Assembly: GCF_900100945.1 (NCBI RefSeq)
Contig: NZ_FNCG01000001.1
Span: 186,001 to 250,000, forward strand
Origin: Mucilaginibacter gossypii
Lineage (GTDB): Bacteria; Bacteroidota; Bacteroidia; Sphingobacteriales; Sphingobacteriaceae
Length of the DNA stretch: 64,000 bases
Direction of reading: 5' to 3'
Shown here: positions 35,139 to 44,151 of the stretch, piece by piece
Layout: every line of letters begins with the position of its first letter
Position numbering within the stretch: position 1 is the stretch's first letter
Notes under the pieces: model-generated
What the model saw: the letters and a program-made list of their open reading frames with translations, nothing else
Told to the model about the DNA's origin: nothing
Databases searched by the model: none
Made by a program: the position numbers and the translations under genes

Positions 35139-35870
35139 TCACCCCTCCGGATATTTCCTGAAGATGCTGTTGATCTTCATTTGGATCACGCCCAAAAATG
35201 CCTCGCGAAAAATTCGGGTTGACATTTTAGAGGTGCCAGCCGTGCGGTCGGTAAATATGATGGGTACTTCTACCAGCTTAAAACCGTGTTTAAGGGTAGT
35301 ATATTTCATTTCGATCTGGAAGGCATAGCCAACAAATTTGATTTTATCCAGGCTCACGGTTTCAAGTACTTTACGCTTGTAGCACATGAAGCCGGCGGTA
35401 GCATCCTGCACCTTCATTCCGGTTATAAAACGAACGTATACCGAGGCAAAGTAGCTCATCAGCACCCGGCTCATGGGCCAGTTAACCACATTTACACCGG
35501 TTACATAACGGGAGCCTATTGCCGCGTCGGCACCGTCGATACAGGCTTGCCTTAGCTTTAACAAATCATCTGGGTTGTGTGAAAAATCGGCATCCATCTC
35601 AAAAATATAGTCGTAATGATGGGTTATGCACCATTTAAAACCATGTATATAAGCAGTGCCCAATCCCTGTTTCCCGGCTCGTTCTTCCATGAAAAGACGA
35701 CCTTCATATTCGGCCTGCAGGCTTTTTACTATCTGTGGCGTGCCATCAGGCGATCCGTCGTCAATGATCAGGATATGAAAATCATGAGGCAAAGAGAATA
35801 CCTTGCGGATCATCCGCTCGATGTTTTCCTTTTCATTATAGGTGGGTATGATTACGACGCTATCAGGCAC
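35139..35870 (-). CDS. polyprenol monophosphomannose synthase-like GT2 glycosyltransferase
   Basis: A 243-residue GT-A enzyme. It opens VVIIPTYNEKENIERMIRKV, continues with ILIIDDGSPDGTPQIVKSL and the acidic metal motif EMDADFSHNPDD, and later has GAAIGSRYV-like DAAIGSRYVTGVNVVNWP. These match DPM1 and Ppm1 enzymes, which move mannose (or glucose) from GDP or UDP to a polyprenyl phosphate. The C-terminus lacks the multiple membrane helices of longer versions, so it is the short, soluble type. The lipid-linked sugar would serve protein or envelope glycosylation. Confidence 0.9.
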   Translation of the reverse strand: MPDSVVIIPTYNEKENIERMIRKVFSLPHDFHILIIDDGSPDGTPQIVKSLQAEYEGRLFMEERAGKQGLGTAYIHGFKWCITHHYDYIFEMDADFSHNPDDLLKLRQACIDGADAAIGSRYVTGVNVVNWPMSRVLMSYFASVYVRFITGMKVQDATAGFMCYKRKVLETVSLDKIKFVGYAFQIEMKYTTLKHGFKLVEVPIIFTDRTAGTSKMSTRIFREAFLGVIQMKINSIFRKYPEG

Positions 35871-35987
35871 TGAACGTTATTTTAGAAAATGAGTTAAATG
35901 TTTAAGCTGCGAAAATAATCAATTTATAGAGCATCAAAACAAAAAAACAGGAAAGCACATGCAGTCCTGTTTTTTCGAAGTCATATT

Positions 35988-37466
35988 TTATAGGTTATTC
36001 GTGTCGGCGATAACCTCGTTTTCTATATAAGGGTCGGTGATATAGTTTCTTTCTTTAAGGCGAGGCGCAACAAACATGAAGATGATGATAAACACTCCAA
36101 TAAAACTTACGAAAAACCACTCATAGTTGGCGCCCGCAAGATTTTTGGCCCACCAGCCACCGTCTTCAATAAGTCCGTTAACAAGAGCTGTGATCAGGTT
36201 GCCAAATGAAACAACCAGGAACCAGATTCCCGACATGGTACTTTTCATGGATTTTGGAGAATGGGTATAAGCGTATTCCAGCCCGGTAATTGACACTAAT
36301 ACTTCTGCAGCTGAGAGTATTAAAAAGGCCAGCACCTGCCACCACATCGATGGTGAGCCACCATGATCAATACTAACATGTGTAAAACCGATAACTACAA
36401 ACGATAATGCTGTTAAAACCAAACCGGCACCCAGCCTGCGCAAAGGTGTTGTTTTTAACCCGATCTTATCTAAATTGGGATAAATTACATAGTTAAACAG
36501 TGGTATGAATAACAAAAGGAAAATGGTATTAAATGTAGACATTGAACCTGGTTCTATCTGGAATGAGGTAAAACCAAGATTGATGTTTCGATCCATTTTT
36601 GCGGCATATAGCGTCCATTCTGAAAGGCACTGGTCCCAAACAGCCCAAAATGCCAATGCAAAAAAGAATACGGAAATCACACGGTATACTGCTTTAACTC
36701 CTTCAACCCGTTCCGGATCATAGCTTTCTTTGGCAATATCAAGTAATGATTGGCCTGGTTTCTTTTTACTTAAATGGGTAAGTGCATACCATGTAATAAA
36801 CACCAGGTTATTTCGGTTTACGCCCTGCGGAGGCACTTTTACATATTTTTTGCGGCCCATAAAAAATATAACAGTTGCCAAACCCATTAATATCCCGGGA
36901 ACACCAAAAGCCCATTTAGGGCCGTAATATTTGTAAATGGTAGGGATAGCAATCGTTGATAACATAGAGCCTGCATTGATGCTAAAGTAAAACCAGCCGT
37001 AAACTTTTGAGAGCAAATCCTGATTGCTGGCATCAAACTGGTCGCCTACGTTGGCCGAAACGCACGATTTGATACCACCCGCACCGATGGCGACAACAAG
37101 CATACCTATTTCAAAGCCACTAAGGCTTGTATCAAACATCGCCAGCAACAGGTGTCCAAAGCAATATACTACAGAAATATAAAGGATGAGCTTGTATTTG
37201 CCGGTAAACCAGTCGGCCACCATGCCGCCTACAAATGGTAAAGCGTAAGCCACCATAACAAATAAATGGTTCAGCTTATTGGCATGGGCATCAGCCTGTT
37301 GGGCTAACGCGGGATTACCTGCAGGGTTAAAGAATTGTTTTACCAAAAAAAGGGTAAGTATCGAACGCATGCCATAAAAGCTAAAACGTTCAGCGGCTTC
37401 ATTGCCAATAATGTAAGGGACGCTCTTGGGGAATTTTGATTTTAGGGGAGCAGTTTTTTCTTGCAT
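35988..37466 (-). CDS. POT family proton-dependent oligopeptide transporter
   Basis: A 492-residue MFS transporter of the POT/PTR2 group, with about 12-14 membrane spans. The first-helix signature is NEAAERFSFYGMRSILTLFL (ExxERFxxYG), the proton-coupling motif; GGMVADWFTGKYK and GAGGIKSCVSANVGDQF are further POT signatures. It imports di- and tripeptides with protons. Length is normal. It is monocistronic, with the promoter in the 121-base gap toward the next gene. Confidence 0.94.
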   Translation of the reverse strand: MQEKTAPLKSKFPKSVPYIIGNEAAERFSFYGMRSILTLFLVKQFFNPAGNPALAQQADAHANKLNHLFVMVAYALPFVGGMVADWFTGKYKLILYISVVYCFGHLLLAMFDTSLSGFEIGMLVVAIGAGGIKSCVSANVGDQFDASNQDLLSKVYGWFYFSINAGSMLSTIAIPTIYKYYGPKWAFGVPGILMGLATVIFFMGRKKYVKVPPQGVNRNNLVFITWYALTHLSKKKPGQSLLDIAKESYDPERVEGVKAVYRVISVFFFALAFWAVWDQCLSEWTLYAAKMDRNINLGFTSFQIEPGSMSTFNTIFLLLFIPLFNYVIYPNLDKIGLKTTPLRRLGAGLVLTALSFVVIGFTHVSIDHGGSPSMWWQVLAFLILSAAEVLVSITGLEYAYTHSPKSMKSTMSGIWFLVVSFGNLITALVNGLIEDGGWWAKNLAGANYEWFFVSFIGVFIIIFMFVAPRLKERNYITDPYIENEVIADTNNL

Positions 37467-37587
37467 CAGTTAACTTAAAAATTTGCTAAAGGTAATATAA
37501 ATCTTATAAACCGAAATTTAATACCGAAAATGAGATACTTTCTGTAACAAAATGGTTAATTTTTGATTATTGCTGTTATTTAATTTC

Positions 37588-38508
37588 TTAGTGCCTCACC
37601 GGTAACAGTGCCCGATCTTTTGCGGCTTGTTTTTTAGGGTCGATATATTGATTATCGGTACTGGTACCATCAGTAATGTTGCGCATATCGATGTTTTCTA
37701 CATAAGTCCAGCGACCATCTTTTAATTTATAGCCGTCATAACTCAGGTCGGGGCCAAAGGTTTCAGGTTTATCCTTGCTCCGGCCGTCGGGAGCCGAAAG
37801 ATGATCAAATACAATAATGTTTTGCTCGGGTACAAACCTTAACAGCATAGATACCTGCCGGGCGTATTCAAATATTACCCTGTTGCGGGTTTTGCTGTTA
37901 CCATTAAATACTGGCATCCCAAACTGCGGTACGCCATTGTTAAACGAAATTACATCGATCACTTTTTTCGTCGATTTTACCGTATTGCCTTTCCAGCCTA
38001 ATAATACATAATAAGGTTTGGGGCCATAAACAGGCATTATCTTATAGTATTGAGCGCCGTACCATTTATGACTATCGGTTACCGAATCTTCAGGGTTTTT
38101 CAATAATGGTGAATAATCCTCAAGCGGAAACATTTTAAGCGGGCCGCCGGTATTTATTTGCACCGTGCCGTAAAAACGGTAGCTGCCATCAAGGTTCATC
38201 ACATGCCAGCTCAGGATGCGGAAGCGGTTGTCGGGCGAGTTAATAATACTGACACTCTTAACCGAATCAAACGGAAACAGGAAGGAATTGTTGATCTTTA
38301 ACGCCTGTACCAATATTTTAATGAATTGGTAATTGGCATTTTTACGCTCCATATCGTTCTCATCATTTACAATCTTTTTGCCCAGGTGGGTAAGACTATC
38401 CTGGTATTCGTTAAGTTTTTTGAGCCTTGTACCTTCGTCATGGTATTGCGCAAAAGTTTGCATGCAAAGCAGTATGGAGAAGATAGTAAGAAGGATTTTT
38501 TTTGTCAC
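37588..38508 (-). CDS. conserved secreted protein of unknown function
   Basis: A 306-residue protein with a signal peptide (TIFSILLCMQTFAQ). The body is beta-rich and contains many Tyr and Trp residues; notable stretches are FRILSWHVMNLDGSYRFYG, YKIMPVYGPKPYYVLLGWKG and FDHLSAPDGRSKDKPETFGP. I believe such proteins are conserved among Bacteroidota, but no family name comes to mind. The C-terminus is charged (PKKQAAKDRALLPVRH), so there is no sorting domain. Function unknown. Confidence 0.8.
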   Translation of the reverse strand: MTKKILLTIFSILLCMQTFAQYHDEGTRLKKLNEYQDSLTHLGKKIVNDENDMERKNANYQFIKILVQALKINNSFLFPFDSVKSVSIINSPDNRFRILSWHVMNLDGSYRFYGTVQINTGGPLKMFPLEDYSPLLKNPEDSVTDSHKWYGAQYYKIMPVYGPKPYYVLLGWKGNTVKSTKKVIDVISFNNGVPQFGMPVFNGNSKTRNRVIFEYARQVSMLLRFVPEQNIIVFDHLSAPDGRSKDKPETFGPDLSYDGYKLKDGRWTYVENIDMRNITDGTSTDNQYIDPKKQAAKDRALLPVRH

Positions 38509-38817
38509 TATTTTAATTTAATTAGTTGAGCTTTTTTTTATGTCTTTGCGAGATGGCTTTGCAAGTTTCTTTGTATAGAATGAGATTGTTTCGTTTCTTA
38601 TAATGACGTAATAGTAGACCGTTGGTTAGCGTTGTATTTTATAATCTATTTTATAAATACGGGCGTTGCCTGAGGCCCGGGCTTTCCGTTACAAGTCCTC
38701 GCGTTGCATGCCCGCGACCCAACCCGCGCTGTGGGCTTTTCACTGCAATCCCTAACGCGCCCCACGCGCAACATCACTAAAATACATTTTGCTTATAATG
38801 ACGTTACTTATAAAGTA
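38509..38817. other. intergenic region with a GC-rich repeat element
   Basis: 309 bases without a gene. The central part (38660-38771) is strikingly GC-rich compared with its surroundings and is listed separately as a repeat. The flanks are AT-rich and hold TTATAATGACGT twice (near 38599 and 38792), which may be the edges of an insertion. Confidence 0.55.
38660..38771. repeat. GC-rich GGGCGTTGCC...CCCTAACGCG repeat element
   Basis: It starts CGGGCGTTGCCTGAGGCCCG and ends CAATCCCTAACGCGCCCC. The outer GGGCGTT and AACGC-CCC ends can pair, and the inside holds GGCCCGGGC and repeated GTGGGC/CGCG words. Elements with these ends are, from memory, a high-copy dispersed family in Bacteroidota genomes. 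Copy number has to be confirmed by search. Confidence 0.6.
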
Positions 38818-39996
38818 CTAACGTAAATTTTCGATAACCATTGCGCTGGCACCGCCACCTCCGTTACAGATACCGGCAGCGCCGTATTTGCCGTTGTTTT
38901 GCTTTAATACGTGTAAAAGGGTAACAATGATTCGTGCACCCGAAGCGCCGAGAGGGTGGCCTAATGAAACAGCACCGCCGTTAACGTTTACTTTTTCCGG
39001 GTCGAGGTTCAAAAGCTGGTTGTTGGCTATTGATACTACAGAGAAGGCTTCATTGATCTCAAAGAAGTCGATATCGGAGTTTTGCAGGCCCGCCCTGTGC
39101 AGTGCCAGCGGAATGGCTTTTGACGGTGCGGTAGTAAACCATTCGGGCGCCTGCTGTGCATCGGCGTAGGAAACCACCTTAGCCAATGGGGTTATACCGA
39201 GTTCATCCGCTTTTTCGCGGCTCATAAGCACTACAGCTGCGGCACCATCATTCAGGGTCGAGGCGTTGGCGGCCGTAACCGTACCATCTTTTTTAAATAC
39301 GGGTTTTAATGAGGGGATCTTGTCAAACTTAACTGTTTTGGGTTCCTCATCTTCAGTAAACATGGTGATATCGCCTTTTTTGTCTTTAAGGCCAACCGGG
39401 GTAATTTCGTCTTTAAATTTACCGTCTGCCTGTGCTTTTTGGGCGCGCTGGTATGATAATATGGCATATGCATCCTGTTCCTCCCGGCTGATGTTGCAGT
39501 CGGTAGCGCAAAGCTCGGCTGCTGAGCCCATATGATAGTCGTTGTAAACGTCCCAAAGACCGTCTTTTACCAAACCGTCGATGATTTGCCCATTACCTAA
39601 ACGGTAACCGTTGCGGGCCTTATCCAGGTAATAGGGTACGTTGCTCATGCTTTCCATGCCGCCGGCAACAACAATATCGTTTTGCCCTATGGCTATGCTT
39701 TGGGCGGCTAACATAATGGCTTTCATACCCGATGCACAAACTTTATTAACGGTTGTTGCGGGCAAATAGGGGAGCCCGGCAAAAATAGCTGCCTGTGTTG
39801 CCGGCGCCTGCCCAACATTGGCCGACATTACATTGCCCATATAAATTTCCTGAACCTGATCGGGCCGTAACCCCGCTTTTTCAACTGCCGATTTGATGAC
39901 TGCCGCGCCCAGCTGTGTGGCGCCGATAGCAGCCAGGCTGCCTCCAAAACTACCTATAGGTGTGCGTGTAGCCGCTACTATTACTACTTCTTTCAT
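38818..39996 (-). CDS. acetyl-CoA C-acetyltransferase (thiolase)
   Basis: A 392-residue thiolase. It condenses two acetyl-CoA to acetoacetyl-CoA or runs in reverse. The nucleophile is Cys87 in VNKVCASGMKAI. The other active-site blocks are NEAFSVVSIANNQ, GGAVSLGHPLGASGARI (His) and GICNGGGGASAMV (Cys). The frame is open to 40023, but the start at 39996 (MKEVVIVAATRTPIG) matches the family and has GAGGGAC just upstream. Length is normal. The gene is monocistronic. AtoB/PhaA-type function is likely, but the exact chain-length preference is not seen from sequence. Confidence 0.94.
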   Translation of the reverse strand: MKEVVIVAATRTPIGSFGGSLAAIGATQLGAAVIKSAVEKAGLRPDQVQEIYMGNVMSANVGQAPATQAAIFAGLPYLPATTVNKVCASGMKAIMLAAQSIAIGQNDIVVAGGMESMSNVPYYLDKARNGYRLGNGQIIDGLVKDGLWDVYNDYHMGSAAELCATDCNISREEQDAYAILSYQRAQKAQADGKFKDEITPVGLKDKKGDITMFTEDEEPKTVKFDKIPSLKPVFKKDGTVTAANASTLNDGAAAVVLMSREKADELGITPLAKVVSYADAQQAPEWFTTAPSKAIPLALHRAGLQNSDIDFFEINEAFSVVSIANNQLLNLDPEKVNVNGGAVSLGHPLGASGARIIVTLLHVLKQNNGKYGAAGICNGGGGASAMVIENLR

Positions 39997-40087
39997 GTGT
40001 CCCTCATTAAAATTGGTGGCCAAATTTAGTGATTTGGATGAAAGAAAATACTATGCATGCATAATAAAATTAGTTGAGCAAGAGATT

Positions 40088-40209
40088 AGAGGTTGGAGGT
40101 TAGAGATTAGGGTTTTCGCTTATCCGAACCAGAATTAAAAGACTTAAGAATCTGGCATTTTGTCCATTTATATAATGGGTATTCAACTAATCTCTAACCT
40201 CCAACCTCT
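40088..40209. repeat. perfect 23-bp inverted repeat of TAGAGGTTGGAGGTTAG words
   Basis: 40088-40110 (AGAGGTTGGAGG then TTAGAGATTAG) is exactly complementary to 40187-40209 (CTAATCTCTAACC then TCCAACCTCT), with a 76-base spacer. The right arm ends 2 bases from the stop codon of the Arc-like gene. It uses the same words as the repeat at 6526-6558. Confidence 0.75.
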
Positions 40210-40211
40210 GA

Positions 40212-40382
40212 TCACTCTTCTTCTTTTTTCTTTTTAACTCCTTTTTTCCTCGCATGCAGGGCTTGTTGCATGAGGTATTCGATCTGGCCGTTGGTGCTCC
40301 TGAATTCTTCGGCTGCCCAGCTTTCAATCTCCTTCAGCATGTCGGGATTAATACGTAATACAAATGCTTTCTTTTCGGCCAT
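40212..40382 (-). CDS. Arc-like ribbon-helix-helix DNA-binding protein (56 residues)
   Basis: A short gene read from the sequence. The product begins MAEKKAFVLRINPDMLKEIE and continues SWAAEEFRSTNGQIEYLMQQ ending in a basic tail and three Glu. This is the compact Arc-type ribbon-helix-helix pattern: a beta strand (AFVLRI), two helices and the RSxNxQIE motif. It begins 1 base after the stop codon of the preceding gene (TGATATG), so it belongs to the operon with the SPFH protein. It probably binds DNA as a dimer, perhaps its own promoter. Similar Arc proteins after SPFH genes exist in other phyla, from memory. Confidence 0.82.
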   Translation of the reverse strand: MAEKKAFVLRINPDMLKEIESWAAEEFRSTNGQIEYLMQQALHARKKGVKKKKEEE

Positions 40383-40383
40383 A

Positions 40384-40911
40384 TCAACTTGCGGCCGCTG
40401 CCTGGGCCTGTTTTAACAAAACTAAATTTATGCCCAGTAACGCCAGCAAAGGCAGTTCTGGTATTTTTTTGATCATGTCGAGGTCCATTTTTACAATAAA
40501 TGGCTTTTTCCGGCTCCATATTTTGGTTTCTACATTCAGGATATCGCCCAATTGCTCATTTACCCAGGTGCAGGTGCGTGAAAGGACCTTTTTATTATAA
40601 AAAGTAGCCACGAGCCCATTGTTTAAATTGAGCGTTATCTTACTGCTCCAGATCTCTGGTGTCACCAAACCTGTTTCTATGCCATCGGGTTGCTCAATAA
40701 CAAGTTTTCGGCCTATCCAGTTCTTGCGTTTTACTACCCAGTCTCCATTTGCTGTTTCGAGTAAGCAAGTGCGTTTTAAAGCTCCGGTATAGGTAAGCTT
40801 CCCATAGCTAAACTGCCCGTCGGTAAGTTCGTACCATGGTCGCCAAAAACCATGCCTCAATACTGGTAATTCCGACACGCGGAGTTGGTCAAAGCTTCTG
40901 AATTGGTCCAT
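40384..40911 (-). CDS. SPFH-operon protein of unknown function
   Basis: A 175-residue protein. The frame is open to 40977, but the start at 40911 (MDQFRSFDQLRVSELPVLRH) is preferred because it begins just 4 bases behind the SPFH gene and the extension overlaps that gene. The sequence has repeated aromatic strands (GFWRPWYELTDGQFSYGKLT, GDWVVKRKNWIGRKLVIEQP) and a hydrophobic C-terminal segment (LPLLALLGINLVLLKQAQ) that could anchor it to the membrane. The strands resemble a tubby-like/phospholipid-scramblase barrel (weak). No family is recognised with confidence. It is the middle gene between SPFH and Arc genes. Confidence 0.78.
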   Translation of the reverse strand: MDQFRSFDQLRVSELPVLRHGFWRPWYELTDGQFSYGKLTYTGALKRTCLLETANGDWVVKRKNWIGRKLVIEQPDGIETGLVTPEIWSSKITLNLNNGLVATFYNKKVLSRTCTWVNEQLGDILNVETKIWSRKKPFIVKMDLDMIKKIPELPLLALLGINLVLLKQAQAAAAS

Positions 40912-40915
40912 GGTA

Positions 40916-41773
40916 TTAATGGTATAAAGTACCGGTATTAACAACAGGGTTAACGGCTTTATCGCCGCAAAGTACAACCAGTAGATTGCTTACCATGGCT
41001 GCCTTGCGTTCCTCGTCAAGTTCAACTATGTTTTTTTCGGATAGCTTGTTCAGTGCCATTTCAACCATGCCAACGGCACCTTCAACTATCAGCTTACGGG
41101 CGGCTATTATGGCCGATGCCTGCTGTACCTGCAGCATGGAATGGGCAATTTCAGGAGCGTAGGCCAAATGGGAGATGCGGGCTTCTAATACCTCAATGCC
41201 GGCGCGGTCAAGCCTTTCGTTCAACTCCTTCTCCAACATTGAGCTTACCTGTTCGGCGCCACCGCGTAGAGTAATGGCTGCAGTTTCATCCTCCAGGTTA
41301 TCATAAGGGAAAGAGTTGGCCAGGTGCCTTACTGCAGCTTCGCTCTGGATATTTACATATTGAATGTAATTTTCAACCGCAAATACGGCAGCGGCGGTAT
41401 CTTTTATCTGCCATACTATAACCGCTGCGATTTCAATAGGGTTGCCAATGCTATCGTTTACTTTCAGTTGTTGGCCGTTAAGGTTAAAGGCTCTTAATGA
41501 TACTTTTCTTTTTACGGTGAAAGGGTTCACCCAAAAAAAGCCATCTTTTTTTACAGTACCCAGGTACTTGCCGAAAAGGGTAAGCACTTTTGATTCGTTA
41601 GGATTAACGACAACAAGTCCCGGGAGCAGAAAAACGAAGCCGATGATAGCTAACATAGCGCCAATAGGTTCTTCACCCGCCCAAAAGCAAAGGGCAGCTA
41701 TTACCAGTAATGCAAGGAATACAATAAGCACAGCAAAGCCGGATGGCGGGTTGATGGTTTTTTCAGGATTCAT
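40916..41773 (-). CDS. SPFH/band 7 (stomatin-like) membrane protein
   Basis: A 285-residue protein. Two hydrophobic helices near the N-terminus ([20 protein letters not shown] and [16 protein letters not shown]) are followed by the SPFH core [38 protein letters not shown] and [20 protein letters not shown] coiled-coil region [20 protein letters not shown] ends the domain. Stomatin-like proteins form large ring assemblies that organise membrane domains. It leads an operon with an unknown protein and an Arc-like regulator. The promoter would be in the 114-base divergent gap toward the 7TM-HD gene. Confidence 0.92.
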   Translation of the reverse strand: MNPEKTINPPSGFAVLIVFLALLVIAALCFWAGEEPIGAMLAIIGFVFLLPGLVVVNPNESKVLTLFGKYLGTVKKDGFFWVNPFTVKRKVSLRAFNLNGQQLKVNDSIGNPIEIAAVIVWQIKDTAAAVFAVENYIQYVNIQSEAAVRHLANSFPYDNLEDETAAITLRGGAEQVSSMLEKELNERLDRAGIEVLEARISHLAYAPEIAHSMLQVQQASAIIAARKLIVEGAVGMVEMALNKLSEKNIVELDEERKAAMVSNLLVVLCGDKAVNPVVNTGTLYH

Positions 41774-41887
41774 GATTTAGTTTGATTTTAAAATGATATC
41801 ATAAAGATATCAAATTTATTTTTACAAAAGCAAGAAAAACTGCATATAACAGAAACTTATATTATTTTTGACAGGTTAATCATTTAA

Positions 41888-43957
41888 ATGGCAAAACTAT
41901 CCACTTCGCGCCAAAAGGCTTTACTGCGCAAATACGCCCGTAATGTTAAGTTTTTGATGATGCTGATTAGTATCGTGCTTATTGTTTACTTTTTACCGAA
42001 GCAGGCAAAATTTAGCTACGAGCACGAAAAGGGGAGGATCTGGAACCAGAAAGACCTGGTATCGCCCTATAATTTCGCCATATTAAAAACACCTCAGGAA
42101 ATCATGGCCGATCAGAAATCGGCCCTGGAAAGTATTACGCCTATATACCAGCTGGATGCCGCCATGCAAAACCAGCAGATTGATGGTTTTAAGGCCGACC
42201 TGGAAATTAAATGGCATAATGCCGGTATCAATGACAAACTCAAGTCGAAGTACATTGCTGTGGGTACCGATTTATTGACCGAAATTTACCATACAGGGGT
42301 TTTTAAACCCAATGCCAAATATCAGCAAAGCTCCGAAAATTACCCCATACGGATCCTGGATAAGAATGTGGCCACTGATAAAAACACCAGTGAGCTGTTT
42401 ACCAAAGAAAAAGCGCAGGCTTATTGTGATAAGGTATTGAGCAGGCACACAGATTTAGATAAAGCCTTCCTGCTCGATGTGATCAGTAACCGCCTCCAAA
42501 ATAATCTTGCCTATGATAATAATCTTACTTCAAGGCTGGAGAAGGAAGTTATAGATGGCCTTTCGGTAACACGCGGAATGGTACAAAAAGGAGAAGTGAT
42601 AGTTTACAAAGGCTCGGTAGTTAATGATGATGTTTATCAAAAACTTGAGTCATTTAAAAAAGCCTTTGAGGATAACGCCCGTGTTAACGGTAACAGGAAC
42701 TTAGTGCTCTTGGGGCAATTTTTCCTGGTGGCTATAGCTATATCGCTGCTCATGATTTTCCTGTATCTTTTCCGTAAGGATATTTACGCCGATAACAGGT
42801 TGGTAAGTTTAATATTATTGGTAATTACTACCATGCTGGCCACTTTATCGCTGGCTATAAAATTGCAGTTTCCTACTAATTTATACTATATCCCTTATTG
42901 CATAGTACCCATCATCATTCGCATATTGTTTGATACCCGTTTGGCACTTAACATCCATTTATTGGTGGTGCTGATAGCAGGATTTTTTGTGCCCAATAGC
43001 TTTGAGTTTGCCTATTATGAGATTACGGCCGGCATGGTATCAATTTATAGCATTAAAAACCTGGTACGGAGAGAGCAGTTCCTGATCTCGGCAGTGATTA
43101 TCATTTTTACTTATTTCGTAGCATTTTTAGGGATTACCTTTATCCGAGAAGGCGACTTCCTGAACATCGACTGGATGGACTTTTTGCCGTTTGTAGTTAG
43201 CGTACTGCTTACCCTGCTGGCTTACCCGCTTATTTATTTGTTCGAGAAGGTTTTTGCCATCACTTCCGAAATTACACTCATCGAACTAACCAATACCAAT
43301 GCGCCATTGCTGCGCGAACTGGCTTTTAACGCACCGGGCACCTTTCAGCATTCGCTGCAGGTAGCCAACCTGGCCGAAAACGCTATTTATGCAGTTGGCG
43401 GCAACGCCTTGCTGGTTAGGGCGGGGGCGCTTTATCATGATATTGGCAAAATGGAGAACCCTTTGTTTTTTATCGAAAACCAAAGTTCGGGCTTTAACCC
43501 GCATGATAAACTGCCTTATGAAGAAAGTGCCCAAATCATTATCCGCCACGTGAGCAGGGGGATTGAAATGGCACGCAAGTCCAACCTGCCCGAGGTGGTG
43601 ATTGATTTTATCCGTACCCATCATGGTAATACCCGCGTGGATTATTTTTACCAGTCGTCATTGAAAAATTTTCCGGAAAAATTCATTAACGAGAACATTT
43701 TTCGCTATCCCGGCCCCATTCCTTTTACCAAAGAAGGTGCCGTTTTAATGCTTGCAGACTCTGTTGAAGCCGCATCGCGCTCATTAAAAGAGCCCGATGA
43801 AGAATCCATCAGTGTACTGGTAGACCGTATTGTGAAATACAAGCTTGATCAAAACCAGTTGAAAGACAGTAATATAACTTTGAAAGATATAGAAACAATC
43901 AAGGCTATTTTTAAGCGCATGCTGATGAGTATTTATCATGTTAGGATAGATTATTAA
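41888..43957 (+). CDS. 7TM-HD (HDIG) phosphodiesterase, PgpH-like
   Basis: A 689-residue protein. It has an N-terminal membrane span, an extracytoplasmic 7TMR-HDED domain (residues about 50-265), then seven membrane helices (about 270-470) and a cytoplasmic HD domain. HD landmarks are GTFQHSLQVANLAENA, GALYHDIGKMENPLFF and FIRTHHGNTRVDYFY. In Firmicutes and cyanobacteria such proteins hydrolyse cyclic di-AMP, which is the likely role here. A TATTTTTG -7-type element lies at 41863-41870, just before the start. It is monocistronic. Confidence 0.93.
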   Translation: MAKLSTSRQKALLRKYARNVKFLMMLISIVLIVYFLPKQAKFSYEHEKGRIWNQKDLVSPYNFAILKTPQEIMADQKSALESITPIYQLDAAMQNQQIDGFKADLEIKWHNAGINDKLKSKYIAVGTDLLTEIYHTGVFKPNAKYQQSSENYPIRILDKNVATDKNTSELFTKEKAQAYCDKVLSRHTDLDKAFLLDVISNRLQNNLAYDNNLTSRLEKEVIDGLSVTRGMVQKGEVIVYKGSVVNDDVYQKLESFKKAFEDNARVNGNRNLVLLGQFFLVAIAISLLMIFLYLFRKDIYADNRLVSLILLVITTMLATLSLAIKLQFPTNLYYIPYCIVPIIIRILFDTRLALNIHLLVVLIAGFFVPNSFEFAYYEITAGMVSIYSIKNLVRREQFLISAVIIIFTYFVAFLGITFIREGDFLNIDWMDFLPFVVSVLLTLLAYPLIYLFEKVFAITSEITLIELTNTNAPLLRELAFNAPGTFQHSLQVANLAENAIYAVGGNALLVRAGALYHDIGKMENPLFFIENQSSGFNPHDKLPYEESAQIIIRHVSRGIEMARKSNLPEVVIDFIRTHHGNTRVDYFYQSSLKNFPEKFINENIFRYPGPIPFTKEGAVLMLADSVEAASRSLKEPDEESISVLVDRIVKYKLDQNQLKDSNITLKDIETIKAIFKRMLMSIYHVRIDY

Positions 43958-43972
43958 AAAATGTAATTTTTT

Positions 43973-44002
43973 TTTGCGGGGATACTTGAATTACTATATT
44001 TG
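43973..44002 (+). promoter_or_regulatory. tRNA-Ser promoter
   Basis: TTTG (43973-43976), 18 bases, TATATTTG (43995-44002). This matches the Bacteroidota -33/-7 consensus in both boxes. Transcription would start around 44008, about 33 bases before the mature tRNA. Confidence 0.75.
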
Positions 44003-44040
44003 CAGTCCCTGAAAAAGGGATACAGTTAAAAAAACAAAAC

Positions 44041-44130
44041 GGAGAGATGCCTGAGAGGCCGAAAGGAACAGTTTGCTAAACTGTCGTACTGGAAACGGTA
44101 CCGAGGGTTCGAATCCCTCTCTCTCCGCCA
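44041..44130 (+). tRNA. tRNA-Ser (anticodon GCT)
   Basis: A class II tRNA of 87 bases plus encoded CCA. The acceptor stem is GGAGAGA with TCTCTCC, discriminator G, then CCA. The anticodon arm is ACAGT-TTGCTAA-ACTGT, which gives anticodon GCT for AGC/AGT codons. The long variable arm (CGTACTGGAAACGGTACCG) identifies serine, and the T arm is GAGGG-TTCGAAT-CCCTC. The 3' end from about 44112 is duplicated at 47731-47747, where it marks the far end of an integrated element. The CCA is on the element side of the junction. Confidence 0.95.
44112..44128 (+). repeat. attachment site, left (attL), in tRNA-Ser
   Basis: AATCCCTCTCTCTCCGC, the T-loop end and acceptor stem of tRNA-Ser. The same 17 bases recur at 47731-47747 in direct orientation. 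Confidence 0.85.
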
Positions 44131-44151
44131 GTTTCAATAACAAAGTGCATT

